From positions 389,545 through 453,544 of the forward strand of contig JAFKFL010000009.1 of the NCBI GenBank assembly GCA_017308235.1: a DNA stretch of 64,000 nt, read 5' to 3'. Of this stretch, positions 45,207 to 53,784 are shown piece by piece. Positions within the stretch are counted from its first letter, which is position 1; every line of letters starts with the position of its first letter. The stretch comes from Alphaproteobacteria bacterium (GTDB lineage: Bacteria; Pseudomonadota; Alphaproteobacteria; Reyranellales; Reyranellaceae). A model generated the notes under the pieces. The model saw nothing but the letters and a program-made list of their open reading frames with translations. It did not search any database and was not told where the DNA came from. The translations under genes and the position numbers were made by a program.

Positions 45207-46335
45207 TGTCTTCACCAATGGCCGCATCGTCACCGCCGATGCCGAATTCATGGGCACCGTCGTGGTGCATGACGGCCGCATCGCCGAGCTGAGCGATGAC
45301 CGGTCCCATGCCGCAAACGCTGTCAACCTCGACGGCGACTACCTGCTGCCGGGCTTTGTCGAGCTGCATACCGACAATCTCGAGAAGCACTTCGCGCCAC
45401 GCCCCGGCGTCATGTGGCCGAGCGTGCCGGCCGTGATGGCGCACGACACCCAGATCGCCGCGGCCGGCATCACCACCGTCTTCGATTCCCTCGCCCTGGG
45501 CGACGTGCGCGGCGAGACCGACCGCGTGCGCAACCGGGAACGCATGGTCGAGGCGATTTGCGAAATCGTCGAGCGGCGGCTGACGCGGGTCGATCATCGC
45601 ATGCACCTGCGCTGCGAGATTGTGGCCAACGATGCCGTGGACGCGGTGGACCGCTGGATCGACCTGCCGTTGGTCGGCCTGATCTCGATCAACGACCACA
45701 CGCCCGGCCAGCGCCAGTTCCTCGACCCCGAGAAGCTGCGCCTCTACCACACCAAGAAATACGGCATGACCAACGACGAGTTCGAGGTCTTCCGCGCCGA
45801 AGCGATGGCCTTGCATGCCAAGAACGCTGCCCGCCATCGCCACGAGATCGTCTCGCGCGCCCAGGCCAGGGCACTTCCCATCGCCAGCCACGACGACGCC
45901 ACGTCCGAGCACGTGCGTGAGGCGGTGCAGAACGGCATGTCCATCGCGGAGTTCCCGACCACCCAAGAAGCGGCCGATGCCTCGCACGAGGCTGGCCTCG
46001 CCATCCTGGTGGGCGCCCCCAACCTGGTGCTGGGCGGATCGCATTCCGGCAACATCGCCGCCATCGATCTCGTGCGGGCGGGTCAGGCCGACATCCTGTC
46101 GTCGGACTATGTGCCCGCCAGCCTGATGGAAGGCGTGTTCCGCCTGCCCGTTTCGGCCGGCATCTCGCTGCCGCAGGCCGTGAAGCTCGCCTCCCTCAAC
46201 CCCGCGCGGGCGGTGAGCCTCGACGATCGCGGCGAGATCGCGGCCGACCGGCGCGCCGATCTGGTGCGCGTGCGCGTCATCGGCGATGCTCCCATCGTGC
46301 GCTCGGTCTGGTGCGACGGCGAACGCGTCGTCTGA
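45193..46335 (+). CDS. phnM: alpha-D-ribose 1-methylphosphonate 5-triphosphate diphosphatase
   Basis: Amidohydrolase that removes pyrophosphate from the triphosphate intermediate to give the PhnJ substrate. The metal motif of PhnM, FVELHTDNLEKHF, follows DGDYLLPG; SHDDATSEHVREA and DILSSDYVPASLMEGVFRLP are later ligand blocks. 380 residues. I start at ATG 45193; phnN begins one base after the TGA stop. Confidence 0.96.
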   Translation: MSTETVFTNGRIVTADAEFMGTVVVHDGRIAELSDDRSHAANAVNLDGDYLLPGFVELHTDNLEKHFAPRPGVMWPSVPAVMAHDTQIAAAGITTVFDSLALGDVRGETDRVRNRERMVEAICEIVERRLTRVDHRMHLRCEIVANDAVDAVDRWIDLPLVGLISINDHTPGQRQFLDPEKLRLYHTKKYGMTNDEFEVFRAEAMALHAKNAARHRHEIVSRAQARALPIASHDDATSEHVREAVQNGMSIAEFPTTQEAADASHEAGLAILVGAPNLVLGGSHSGNIAAIDLVRAGQADILSSDYVPASLMEGVFRLPVSAGISLPQAVKLASLNPARAVSLDDRGEIAADRRADLVRVRVIGDAPIVRSVWCDGERVV

Positions 46336-46336
46336 T

Positions 46337-46924
46337 ATGCCGTCGGGAAGACAAGGGCCGCTGGTCTATGTCATGGGCCCGTCGGGCGCGGGAAAGGACT
46401 CCGTCCTGAACCGGGCGCGGACGTTGCTCGCCTCGGACGCACCTGTTGTCTTCGCCCATCGCTACATCACGCGACCGGCCGAAGCCGGCGGCGAGAACCA
46501 CGTCGCGTTGAGCCCGGAAGAGTTTGCCTTGCGCCGAGCCCACGGCCTGTTTGCCTTCGATTGGCAGGCGCATGGCAATCACTACGGCATCGGCCGCGAG
46601 ATCCATACCTGGCGCCAATCGGGCCTGACCGTCGTCGTATCCGGCTCGCGTGAACATTTTTGCCAGACCGACGGCATCGACGATGACACCTTCCCGGTCC
46701 TGATCACCGCTTCATCGCAAAGGCTTGCCGAACGGCTGGCCAATCGCGGCCGCGAGGACAAATCAGCGGCGCTGGAACGCCTCGAACGCGGCATGGCCTA
46801 CGAGGTGACGGCTCCACGGCTGGTCACGATCAGCAATGATGGCCTGCTCGATCGGGCGGCCGAAGCCTTCGTCAGCTTGCTCGCCACACTTCCGTATTCA
46901 CCAGACGTCCGCCGCCGAGCCTGA
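46337..46924 (+). CDS. phnN: ribose 1,5-bisphosphate phosphokinase
   Basis: ATP-dependent kinase making PRPP from ribose 1,5-bisphosphate, the last step of the C-P lyase path. LVYVMGPSGAGKDSVLNRAR holds the P-loop; HRYITRPAEAGGENHVALS and FAFDWQAHGNHYGI are family segments. 195 residues. Its final 53 bases overlap, in antiparallel fashion, the 3' end of the DUF1045 gene. Confidence 0.95.
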   Translation: MPSGRQGPLVYVMGPSGAGKDSVLNRARTLLASDAPVVFAHRYITRPAEAGGENHVALSPEEFALRRAHGLFAFDWQAHGNHYGIGREIHTWRQSGLTVVVSGSREHFCQTDGIDDDTFPVLITASSQRLAERLANRGREDKSAALERLERGMAYEVTAPRLVTISNDGLLDRAAEAFVSLLATLPYSPDVRRRA

Positions 46925-47612
46925 AGCGCGCCAGGACGGTGAAGGCACGGTCCGGGCCGCTCTGGCGAAAAACGCAGAGATCCCGCACCTGCAAGGGCGC
47001 CCCGATAAAGGCGGAGAAACGACGGCGCAAAAGCTCCTTGACCGCGGTTCGCTCGGCAGCTTCGAGGACGCGTCCCGTCAAGGTGAGATGGAAGCGCCAT
47101 TCCTCCAGAACATAGGGATAGCCCCAGCGCGTGAGGAGCTGTTCCTGGCGCGGTGAGAGACCGTTCGCTCGCCGACGCGCCAACTCGGCCTCGTCGGCCG
47201 GTCGGCGGAATTCGTCGAATTCGATCACGCAGCGATCCGCCAGATCCTGCAGATCCGGGAAGGGCTCGGCCGGAACGAGCGCAAGGAACTCCGATAGCTC
47301 AGCGAGCACCATCGACGGAATGGTGAACGGGCGCATCGTCGTGGCGAATTCGCCGACCGCGCCAAGGAAATCGCCTTCCGTCGCATCGTCGGCCAGGGCG
47401 ATCGGCGGCTTCAGCGTGCCATGAAAGCCATAGCGGCGCGGTTCGGCCGTGATCTCTGCCAGGCGTTCGATCGAGAAGCCGGAGGAAAGGATTGGCTGAC
47501 GTATTCCGCCGTTCTCCGGATTCCAGCCGAGCCACTGGCTTGCCGCCGTGGCCAGCCCCTCGTCGGATCGCGGCGCATAGTAAAGGGCATAACGCGGTGC
47601 TGCCTCGGTCAT
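46872..47612 (-). CDS. DUF1045 phosphonate-operon protein, 2H-phosphoesterase-like
   Basis: 246 residues, a family found almost only with phn genes. Two HxT motifs, His64-Gly-Thr66 (YGFHGTLKPP) and His175-Leu-Thr177 (WRFHLTLTGR), are those of the 2H phosphodiesterase superfamily, which opens cyclic phosphates. In this locus no phnP is visible, and PhnP is the enzyme that opens ribose 1,2-cyclic phosphate elsewhere, so this protein is a natural candidate for that step; this is inference. Its ATG overlaps the phnE stop by four bases and it is last in the transporter operon. Confidence 0.85.
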   Translation of the reverse strand: MTEAAPRYALYYAPRSDEGLATAASQWLGWNPENGGIRQPILSSGFSIERLAEITAEPRRYGFHGTLKPPIALADDATEGDFLGAVGEFATTMRPFTIPSMVLAELSEFLALVPAEPFPDLQDLADRCVIEFDEFRRPADEAELARRRANGLSPRQEQLLTRWGYPYVLEEWRFHLTLTGRVLEAAERTAVKELLRRRFSAFIGAPLQVRDLCVFRQSGPDRAFTVLARFRLGGGRLVNTEVWRAS

Positions 47613-48466
47613 GCCGTCTGCACCCGTCGGCCGATCAAGGCGAACCGCAAGCGGTTGGAGATGACGTCGATGAGGGCCACGGCAATCAGGATCATAAGGA
47701 TGATGAAGGACGCCTGTTGAAGCTCGAGCACGCGGATCGCTTCTCCCAGCTGCAGACCGATGCCGCCTGCGCCCACGACGCCGAGGACACTGGCCCAGCG
47801 CGTGTTCGATTCGAAGTAATAGAGCAGCTGGCTCGCCAGCACGGGAAAGACCTCGGGCAAAATGCCGAACCGCACGCCCAACAGCTTTCCACCGCCAGTA
47901 GAGACGATCCCCTCTACAGGCTTGCGGTCAGCCGCCTCGATAGCTTCGGCGAAGAGCTTGCCAAAGCTGCCGATATCAGACGTCGCGAAGGCAAGCACGC
48001 CCGCAAACGGACCAAGCCCCACGACACTGATCCAGATCAGCGCCCAGACGAGGATATCGATGCTGCGGATCGTATCCAGCGAGCGGCGCGTGAGAAAACG
48101 TAAGAATCGCGAGGCGGTCACGTTCCTGGCGGCCAGCAAGCCGAGTGGAAGCGCCAACACAGCCGCCGTCAGCGTGCCCAGCAGAGCGATCGAAATCGTT
48201 TCGATCAACGCCCAGAAATAGAGCTGGAAATGCGCCCAGCTGCCGGGGTCGGGTGGCAACATGAGGATCGCGACCTCGCCGAGCTTGGTTATTCCCCGGA
48301 GCGTCTTTGCATCGAAGAAGTCCAAATAGGCCATGCCCAGCAGCAGCAAGGCGATCAGAGCTGCCGCGACAAGCGCCAGCATCCGTTGCTCGCGTTGGAG
48401 GCCAACGAAATGGTGCGGATGCCGCCCACGCAGGGCAGCAACATCGATCTGACCTCGGTTCATCAT
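47609..48466 (-). CDS. phnE: phosphonate ABC transporter permease PhnE (second copy)
   Basis: 285-residue inner-membrane permease with about six helices. The cytoplasmic EAA-type loop is EAIEAADRKPVEGIVSTGGG, and VLGVVGAGGIGLQLGEAIRV is the PhnE hallmark. With the neighbouring phnE it probably forms the heterodimeric channel. Both junctions are ATGA overlaps. Confidence 0.93.
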   Translation of the reverse strand: MMNRGQIDVAALRGRHPHHFVGLQREQRMLALVAAALIALLLLGMAYLDFFDAKTLRGITKLGEVAILMLPPDPGSWAHFQLYFWALIETISIALLGTLTAAVLALPLGLLAARNVTASRFLRFLTRRSLDTIRSIDILVWALIWISVVGLGPFAGVLAFATSDIGSFGKLFAEAIEAADRKPVEGIVSTGGGKLLGVRFGILPEVFPVLASQLLYYFESNTRWASVLGVVGAGGIGLQLGEAIRVLELQQASFIILMILIAVALIDVISNRLRFALIGRRVQTA

Positions 48467-49350
48467 CTGTGACCGTCCATCAGGCCGAGCAGGCGATGGC
48501 GGATCAGGCTTGTTGCCGAGTCGATCAAGGCCACGGTGATGACGATCATGACCAGGATGGCCGAGACGTCCGAGTAGTAGAATTTGCGGATGGCCTCGAA
48601 CAGGTCCATGCCGATGCCGCCGGCACCCACGAAGCCCAGGACCGCACTTTCCCGCACGTTGATCTCGAAGCGCAGCAAGGTGTAGCTCACGAAGCCGGAC
48701 AGAACCTGCGGCAGGGCGCCAAAACGCATGGCGACATGCCAGGCCGCACCCGTCGAGGAGACGCCTTCAACAGGTTTCGGGTCGATGTTCTCGACGACTT
48801 CGCTGAAGAGTTTGACGAGCGTGCCGAGCGTGTGGATCGCGACGGCCAGGACGCCGGCCATCGGCCCCAGGCCAAAAGCGATCACGAACATCAGGGCGAA
48901 CACCAGGCCGGGCACCGTGCGGCAGAATTCGCAGAAGCGGCGGACGACGACGCTCAACCAGCGGTTCGGCGTAACGTTGGTCGCGGCGAGGAAACTGAGG
49001 AAGAAAGCCCCGATCACGCCGAGCGCGGTGCCAACGTAGGCCATCACCAGCGTCTCGCCCAAAAGCCTGAGCCATCGGCCCAGGCCCCAGTACCATTCCA
49101 CGGGATCGGTCCAGACGCCGCGGCCACTGTCGAGGTGGAACAGCCGGCCGATGTAGCCCGTGAAATTGCCGATCTTGTCGACGAAGGTCGGCAAGGAGAC
49201 TTCTGCCGCAATGCTCGACAGGCCCATCGCCACGACGACCGCCACAAAGATCAGCAGCGTATGCCAACGCCTGGAGCGGACGGTCGCGTTGTAACCGGCG
49301 AGCAACGGCCGAAGCTGCGCCTCGGGGAGCTGGACGATCGGCGACGACAC
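48463..49350 (-). CDS. phnE: phosphonate ABC transporter permease PhnE (first copy)
   Basis: 295-residue permease. The EAA loop is SEVVENIDPKPVEGVSSTGA and the family block AVLGFVGAGGIGMDLFEAIR. It differs enough from the following phnE that the two are a divergent pair, not a recent duplication. Between it and phnD, 188 bp upstream, lies a palindromic type B element. Confidence 0.93.
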   Translation of the reverse strand: MSSPIVQLPEAQLRPLLAGYNATVRSRRWHTLLIFVAVVVAMGLSSIAAEVSLPTFVDKIGNFTGYIGRLFHLDSGRGVWTDPVEWYWGLGRWLRLLGETLVMAYVGTALGVIGAFFLSFLAATNVTPNRWLSVVVRRFCEFCRTVPGLVFALMFVIAFGLGPMAGVLAVAIHTLGTLVKLFSEVVENIDPKPVEGVSSTGAAWHVAMRFGALPQVLSGFVSYTLLRFEINVRESAVLGFVGAGGIGMDLFEAIRKFYYSDVSAILVMIVITVALIDSATSLIRHRLLGLMDGHR

Positions 49351-49375
49351 GGGCGACCAGTCCCCTAGAACACGA

Positions 49376-49507
49376 CCTCATCCTGAGGAGCGCGCGTAAG
49401 CGCATTCACATGCGCGGAAGCGCGCGTCTCGAAGGATGGGCAACAAACACGGTGCTCGTTTCGACCCTTCGAGACGCATCGCGATGCGATGCTCCTCAGG
49501 ATGAGGC
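49376..49507. repeat. palindromic intergenic element, type B (copy 2), inside the phn transport operon
   Basis: Left half CCTCATCCTGAGGAGC then a compound hairpin (CGCGC...GCGCG around GCGCATTCACATGCGC, 49400-49415) then GTCTCGAAGGATGG. Right half is the inverted unit with the hairpin ATCGC-GAT-GCGAT in plus-strand reading. The central loop resembles that of the copy at 12546-12653. It separates phnD from phnE within one operon. Confidence 0.85.
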
Positions 49508-49538
49508 GATTTGGGGTGATCATTTCGCCACGATGCGA

Positions 49539-50453
49539 TCAGCTCTTCTGCTTGCGCAGCGTATCGATGAACTTGATCAGCTCGACGACCGTCTCGTAGT
49601 ACTTGGCGTCAACAGCCTTGAACTCGCGATCCTTGCCGTCGGACAGCTTGTCGTAGGCCGCCTTGTCCTTGGTCGGCGCCTCCTCGAATGCCTTCCAGAT
49701 CGCCTGCTTGGCGTCGGGCGGCAGGTCGGTGAGATAGGCATAGGGCGAGTTGGGGATCAGGTCCGACTTGGAGATGATGCGGAAGTCCTCCTTCTTCGCC
49801 AGGCCCTTCTTGACCATGCGCGTGAGATTTGAATCCTCTTCGGAATTCCACCAGTTGGCCGCCATATCGACGGTCTTCTGCTGCAACGCGATGACCGCGT
49901 TCTCGTGGCTGCCGGTATAGGTGACATGAGAGAAGTAGCTTTCCGGCACGATGTGCAGCTTGTTCAGGATGAAGCGCGGCACGTTGTTGCCGGAGGTCGA
50001 GTTCGGATCGACCAGACCCAAGTTCTTGCCCTTGAGATCGTCGATCGTCTGATAGGGGCTGTCGGCGCGGACATAGAACACCGAGTAGTAGCCGACCGTG
50101 CCGTCGCTGTTGACGGTGGTGCAGAAGGGCTCGGTCTTGACGCCCGTCACGACGGCGCGCGCGTAGGAAGCAGGACCATAGCCCGCGATATGGATCGAGC
50201 CGTTGCGCTGGCCCTCGATTACGGCGGCGTAGTCATTGGCGATGCGCAGCGTGATCCTGGTGCCAAGCGCCTTGGTGAGATAGTCGACGAACGGCGCATA
50301 GCGATCCGTCACGCCCGAGGCGTTCTCGGCCGGAACGATGCCCATCACCAGTTCGGGGTATTTATCGCGCCAGCCGGAGGCACGGGCAGTGCTCGAGAGG
50401 GCGACGACGCCCGCGGAAAGGGCCGTCCCGAGGGCCTGTCGACGGTTTAGCAT
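49539..50453 (-). CDS. phnD: phosphonate ABC transporter substrate-binding protein
   Basis: 304 residues. A signal peptide (MLNRRQALGTALSAGVVALS, ending ARAS) carries a twin-arginine. The mature part has VMGIVPAENASGVTDRYAPF, IHIAGYGPASYARAV, LGLVDPNSTSGNNVPRFIL and HENAVIALQQKTVDMAANWW, standard PhnD ligand-site segments. It follows phnC by 51 bp. Binds alkylphosphonates or 2-aminoethylphosphonate in the periplasm; which one is not known. Confidence 0.94.
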   Translation of the reverse strand: MLNRRQALGTALSAGVVALSSTARASGWRDKYPELVMGIVPAENASGVTDRYAPFVDYLTKALGTRITLRIANDYAAVIEGQRNGSIHIAGYGPASYARAVVTGVKTEPFCTTVNSDGTVGYYSVFYVRADSPYQTIDDLKGKNLGLVDPNSTSGNNVPRFILNKLHIVPESYFSHVTYTGSHENAVIALQQKTVDMAANWWNSEEDSNLTRMVKKGLAKKEDFRIISKSDLIPNSPYAYLTDLPPDAKQAIWKAFEEAPTKDKAAYDKLSDGKDREFKAVDAKYYETVVELIKFIDTLRKQKS

Positions 50454-50504
50454 GAGAGTCTCCTTGCGAATTGAGGGGCAAAAATGAGAGGGGGCTTGAG
50501 GGGA

Positions 50505-51317
50505 TCAGGGATTGGCGACGGCGAGACCCTGCGCGCCGCCAAGCACGAGGACCGGCCGCTGGTCGGCGTCGACCACGTCGCTCGCTTCGAGGCCGTAGAG
50601 GTCGCGCGCGACGTGATCGGTGAGCGCCGCCGGGACGCCGTCGAACACGAGCTGTCCACCGGCGAGGCCAACCAGGCGATCACAGTATTTGCGGGCGAGA
50701 TCGAGACTGTGGAGGTTGCACATCACGGTGATGCCGAAGTGCTTGTTGATGTGCAGGAGCGCATCCATCACCACCCGCGTGTTGCGCGGATCGAGCGAGG
50801 CGACCGGCTCGTCGGCCAGGATGATCTCGGGTTCCTGGATCAGCGCGCGGGCAATCGCGACCCTTTGCTGCTGGCCGCCCGACAGCGTGTCGGCGCGCTG
50901 CCCGGCCAGACGCGCGATATCGAGGCTCTCGAGCGCGGAGAGGCCCATGGCCTTCTCTTCGGCGGTCCAGAGCTTCGCAACCGAGCGCCAGACCGGCGCA
51001 TGGAAGGCGCGGCCCATCAGGACGTTGGTCAGGACATCGAGGCGGCCCGCCAGGTTGAATTGCTGGAAGATCATGGCGCAACGAGCGCGCCACTGGCGCA
51101 GGCCGCGACCCTTGAGCGCCATCACGTCGGTATCGTTGCACCAGATGCTGCCCTGGGTGGGATCGCTCAAGCGATTGATCGCCCGCAGGAGCGTGGACTT
51201 GCCCGCGCCCGACTGGCCGATCACGCCCACGAACTGGCCCGGCGGCACAATCATCGATACGCTGTCGACCGCCCGCTTGGCGCCGAACTCCTTTACCAAC
51301 CCGTCAAGTCGCAGCAT
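50505..51317 (-). CDS. phnC: phosphonate ABC transporter ATP-binding protein
   Basis: 270 residues. Walker [19 protein letters not shown]-loop [20 protein letters not shown] (a PhnC-specific run), signature [15 protein letters not shown], and Walker [14 protein letters not shown]. It is first in the phnC-phnD-phnE-phnE-DUF1045 operon on the minus strand, with a PHO-box-like site about 65 bp upstream. Confidence 0.95.
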   Translation of the reverse strand: MLRLDGLVKEFGAKRAVDSVSMIVPPGQFVGVIGQSGAGKSTLLRAINRLSDPTQGSIWCNDTDVMALKGRGLRQWRARCAMIFQQFNLAGRLDVLTNVLMGRAFHAPVWRSVAKLWTAEEKAMGLSALESLDIARLAGQRADTLSGGQQQRVAIARALIQEPEIILADEPVASLDPRNTRVVMDALLHINKHFGITVMCNLHSLDLARKYCDRLVGLAGGQLVFDGVPAALTDHVARDLYGLEASDVVDADQRPVLVLGGAQGLAVANP

Positions 51318-51381
51318 GCCCTACCCCGCGGTGCGCTGCTCGTTGCGTAGCGACCGCACGCTGCATAAAGGCGACGATTTG

Positions 51382-51399
51382 GTTACAACGAAACGACAG
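51382..51399 (-). promoter_or_regulatory. candidate PHO box upstream of phnC
   Basis: On the minus strand CTGTCGT, four bases, TTGTAAC. The consensus is CTGTCAT-N4-CTGTCAT; ten of 14 positions match and the 11-bp period is kept. It lies 65 bp before phnC, a sensible place for PhoB activation under phosphate shortage. Confidence 0.45.
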
Positions 51400-51449
51400 T
51401 CACCACCGGCGGTGGATAAGGAAGTTGCCCAATCCGGGCTCCGTGGCCG

Positions 51450-52166
51450 CTATTTGCCGGCCAGAATCCAGGCCTTGATCTTGTCGATGGTCTCTTTCTC
51501 GATGCCGTTGTAGCCGTGATAGGCAAAGGCCTCGCAGTCATCGCCCACGCTCTTGCCGCCGTCGACCAAAATGAGGTCGGTGCCGTAGTTGCGATGCGAA
51601 GCCTCGGCGGACGCGGGCTTGGTCACCCGGCACCCGTCGCGGCTATGAGCGACCAGCAACTGCCGGCTCTTGTACTTGTGCGGATCGAGGCCCGAGATAC
51701 TGCTCATCGACGAAGTGTGGACGAAGCCCGCCACCTGCCCGTCCAGCGGCCCGGCGAGCGCCTGCGTGGCCTCCGTGCTGCGCGACGTGCCGATAACGTA
51801 CACCGACAATCGTCCGAACCGGCGCTCTAGATCCTGCTTGATCGCGAGGATGCGAGCCGGCGTCGAGGTCGCCGCCGTCGAGGCCGCAACGAATTGCGGA
51901 TCGGCAAAAAGCTGACGCGAACGGATCAGGAAGTTGCCGGTGAGTTTTGTGGTCAACGGGCCGTCCTGCGGCTGCAGGGGAAGCTGGCCATTGCCGCCCG
52001 GCATCAGGATCACGGCATAGCGCGGCGTCGTGCCGACGCTCGTCAGGACATAGCGGACGGTGTCGCCGTCCGGTGCCTTGGCCGAGGCGACGATCTCATC
52101 GGCGGCTCGTGCCGAACCTGCATGAATGCCGATCAGCAGGGCCAGGCCAAGGAGCAGTTTCTTCAT
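51450..52166 (-). CDS. secreted alpha/beta-hydrolase-like protein of unknown function
   Basis: 238 residues with a signal peptide (LLLGLALLIGIHAGSARA). The mature part resembles a serine hydrolase: VYVIGTSRSTEATQAL has a G-x-S-x-S elbow, and the C-terminal FAYHGYNGIEKETIDKIKAW holds a His where the catalytic one would be. Four cysteine-containing positions are not evident as a pattern. I read from ATG 52166 because the longer frame places the signal in the interior. Divergent from the SMP-30 gene across 252 bp in which I see nothing definite. Confidence 0.6.
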   Translation of the reverse strand: MKKLLLGLALLIGIHAGSARAADEIVASAKAPDGDTVRYVLTSVGTTPRYAVILMPGGNGQLPLQPQDGPLTTKLTGNFLIRSRQLFADPQFVAASTAATSTPARILAIKQDLERRFGRLSVYVIGTSRSTEATQALAGPLDGQVAGFVHTSSMSSISGLDPHKYKSRQLLVAHSRDGCRVTKPASAEASHRNYGTDLILVDGGKSVGDDCEAFAYHGYNGIEKETIDKIKAWILAGK

Positions 52167-52418
52167 GAGGAGCGGTCCCGCAAAGACCGCGAGTGTACGC
52201 GGCTTGCCGGACCGAGTCCCAAGGCGCGCCACCTTCACGGTGTCATGAGCCATGCAACAGCGTTCATTGTCGGTCCTGAGTCCAGACCGTACGCTTTTTC
52301 CAGGACGGCCGCTTCACAGGACATGAAACGGGCCGCCGCTTCGCCAAGCGTTTACTTGGCCTCGATACCAGCAGTGCATGAACTGAGTGCCCGATAAACA
52401 CCCTAGGGAGAAACTCTC

Positions 52419-53630
52419 ATGACGCAGCAAGCAAATGCCCGCGGCCTGTCTCGCCGAGGCGCGATCGCAGCCGGACTCGGCGTCATCGCTTTGCCGAGCC
52501 TCGCACAAACGCAGACGCCCGCCGCCGGATCGCGGGAGCCGCCCAGCACGATCACCAACCCGCCGCGGGACTTCAGCCCCCGTGGTGCGCCCACCACCTA
52601 CTTCACCGATCCCGACATCCTTTCGGTCGATCCCTCTTTCGATGCGCTGGTCCAGCCCAACGCATCGATCAAGCGGCTCTGGACCGGTGCGCTCTGGTCC
52701 GAGGGACCGGCCTGGAATGCGGAAGGCCGCTACCTTCTCTGGAGCGACATCCCGAACAATCGGCAGCTTCGCTGGCTGGAGGACGACGGACACGTGAGCG
52801 TGTTCCGCATGCCTTCCAACAACAGCAACGGCAACAGCTTCGATTTTCAGGGCCGGCAGCTTTCTTGCGAGCACCTGACGCGCCGGGTCGTGCGCTACGA
52901 ACTCGATGGTTCGGTAACGGTGCTGGCCGACAGCCACGACGGCAAGCATCTCAACTCGCCCAACGACGTGGTCGCCCATCCCGACGGCAGCTACTGGTTC
53001 ACCGACCCGCCCTACGGGAGCAACCTGTACGAAGGCGCGCCGGACGCAGCGGGTGGCCCGGTCAATCCGCAGGGCCACCTGAAGCCCACGCTCGGGCAGG
53101 CTCAGGGTGTGGGATCGCTGAAGCGCGAGTTGCCCACCAGCACCTATCGAATCGACCCCAAGGGCAAGGTCGAGGTCGTCCTCACCGAGGAGCAGGTGCC
53201 CGATCCGAACGGCCTTTGCTTCTCACCCGACTACAAGAAGCTCTATGTCGTGAGCACCGGAAAAGGGCCCGGCGACAAGGGGCCGGGCGGCAAGGGTGAC
53301 GTGCACGTGTTCGACGTCGGCGCCGACAACAAGCTCACCAACGGCAAGCGCTTTGCCGATTTTATCATCGATAGCGTACCGTGCGGCCCCGACGGCATCC
53401 GCTGCGACGTCGAAGGCAATCTCTGGTGTTCCAGCAACGCCGGCCGTCATGTCGGCTATAACGGCGTCACGGTCTGGACGCCGGCCGGCAAATTGATCGG
53501 CCGCATTCGGCTGCCAGAAGTTTGCGGCAACATCACCTTCGGCGGCCCCAAGCGTAATCGGCTGTTCATGGCGGCGAGCCAGTCGCTCTACGCGCTCTAT
53601 GTGAACACCCAGGGGGCAGGGCCGGCTTGA
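52419..53630 (+). CDS. exported SMP-30/gluconolactonase-family protein
   Basis: 403 residues. An N-terminal twin-arginine-like signal (GLSRRGAIAAGLGVIALP) is followed by a six-bladed propeller. Metal ligands expected for the family: Glu95 (WSEGPAWN), Asn182 (SPNDVV), Asn264 (DPNGLCF) and Asp325 (GPDGIRCD). Relatives hydrolyse gluconolactone or other sugar lactones in the periplasm. GGGAGAAAC precedes ATG 52419. No sugar acid genes lie nearby, so the lactone is unknown. Confidence 0.9.
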   Translation: MTQQANARGLSRRGAIAAGLGVIALPSLAQTQTPAAGSREPPSTITNPPRDFSPRGAPTTYFTDPDILSVDPSFDALVQPNASIKRLWTGALWSEGPAWNAEGRYLLWSDIPNNRQLRWLEDDGHVSVFRMPSNNSNGNSFDFQGRQLSCEHLTRRVVRYELDGSVTVLADSHDGKHLNSPNDVVAHPDGSYWFTDPPYGSNLYEGAPDAAGGPVNPQGHLKPTLGQAQGVGSLKRELPTSTYRIDPKGKVEVVLTEEQVPDPNGLCFSPDYKKLYVVSTGKGPGDKGPGGKGDVHVFDVGADNKLTNGKRFADFIIDSVPCGPDGIRCDVEGNLWCSSNAGRHVGYNGVTVWTPAGKLIGRIRLPEVCGNITFGGPKRNRLFMAASQSLYALYVNTQGAGPA

Positions 53631-53670
53631 TGGCCGTCGTAAAGGGCGCAAAGAGCTGATGACGGCAACG

Positions 53671-53745
53671 GTGTCATCCTGAACGAAGTGAAGGATCTTT
53701 CAGCGCCGCCGCTAAAGATCCTTCGGCTTCGCCTCAGGATGACAC
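53671..53745. repeat. palindromic intergenic element, type A, head-to-head
   Basis: Outer arms GTGTCATCCTGA (53671-53682) and TCAGGATGACAC (53734-53745); inner arms GAAGGATCTTT (53690-53700) and AAAGATCCTTC (53714-53724). The same unit as at 8467-8549 but joined by its other end. It lies between the convergent SMP-30 and ftsK genes. Confidence 0.85.
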
Positions 53746-53784
53746 GGTTCTCGTGTCAGGCGCCTATCGCTACGTGACAGTAGT

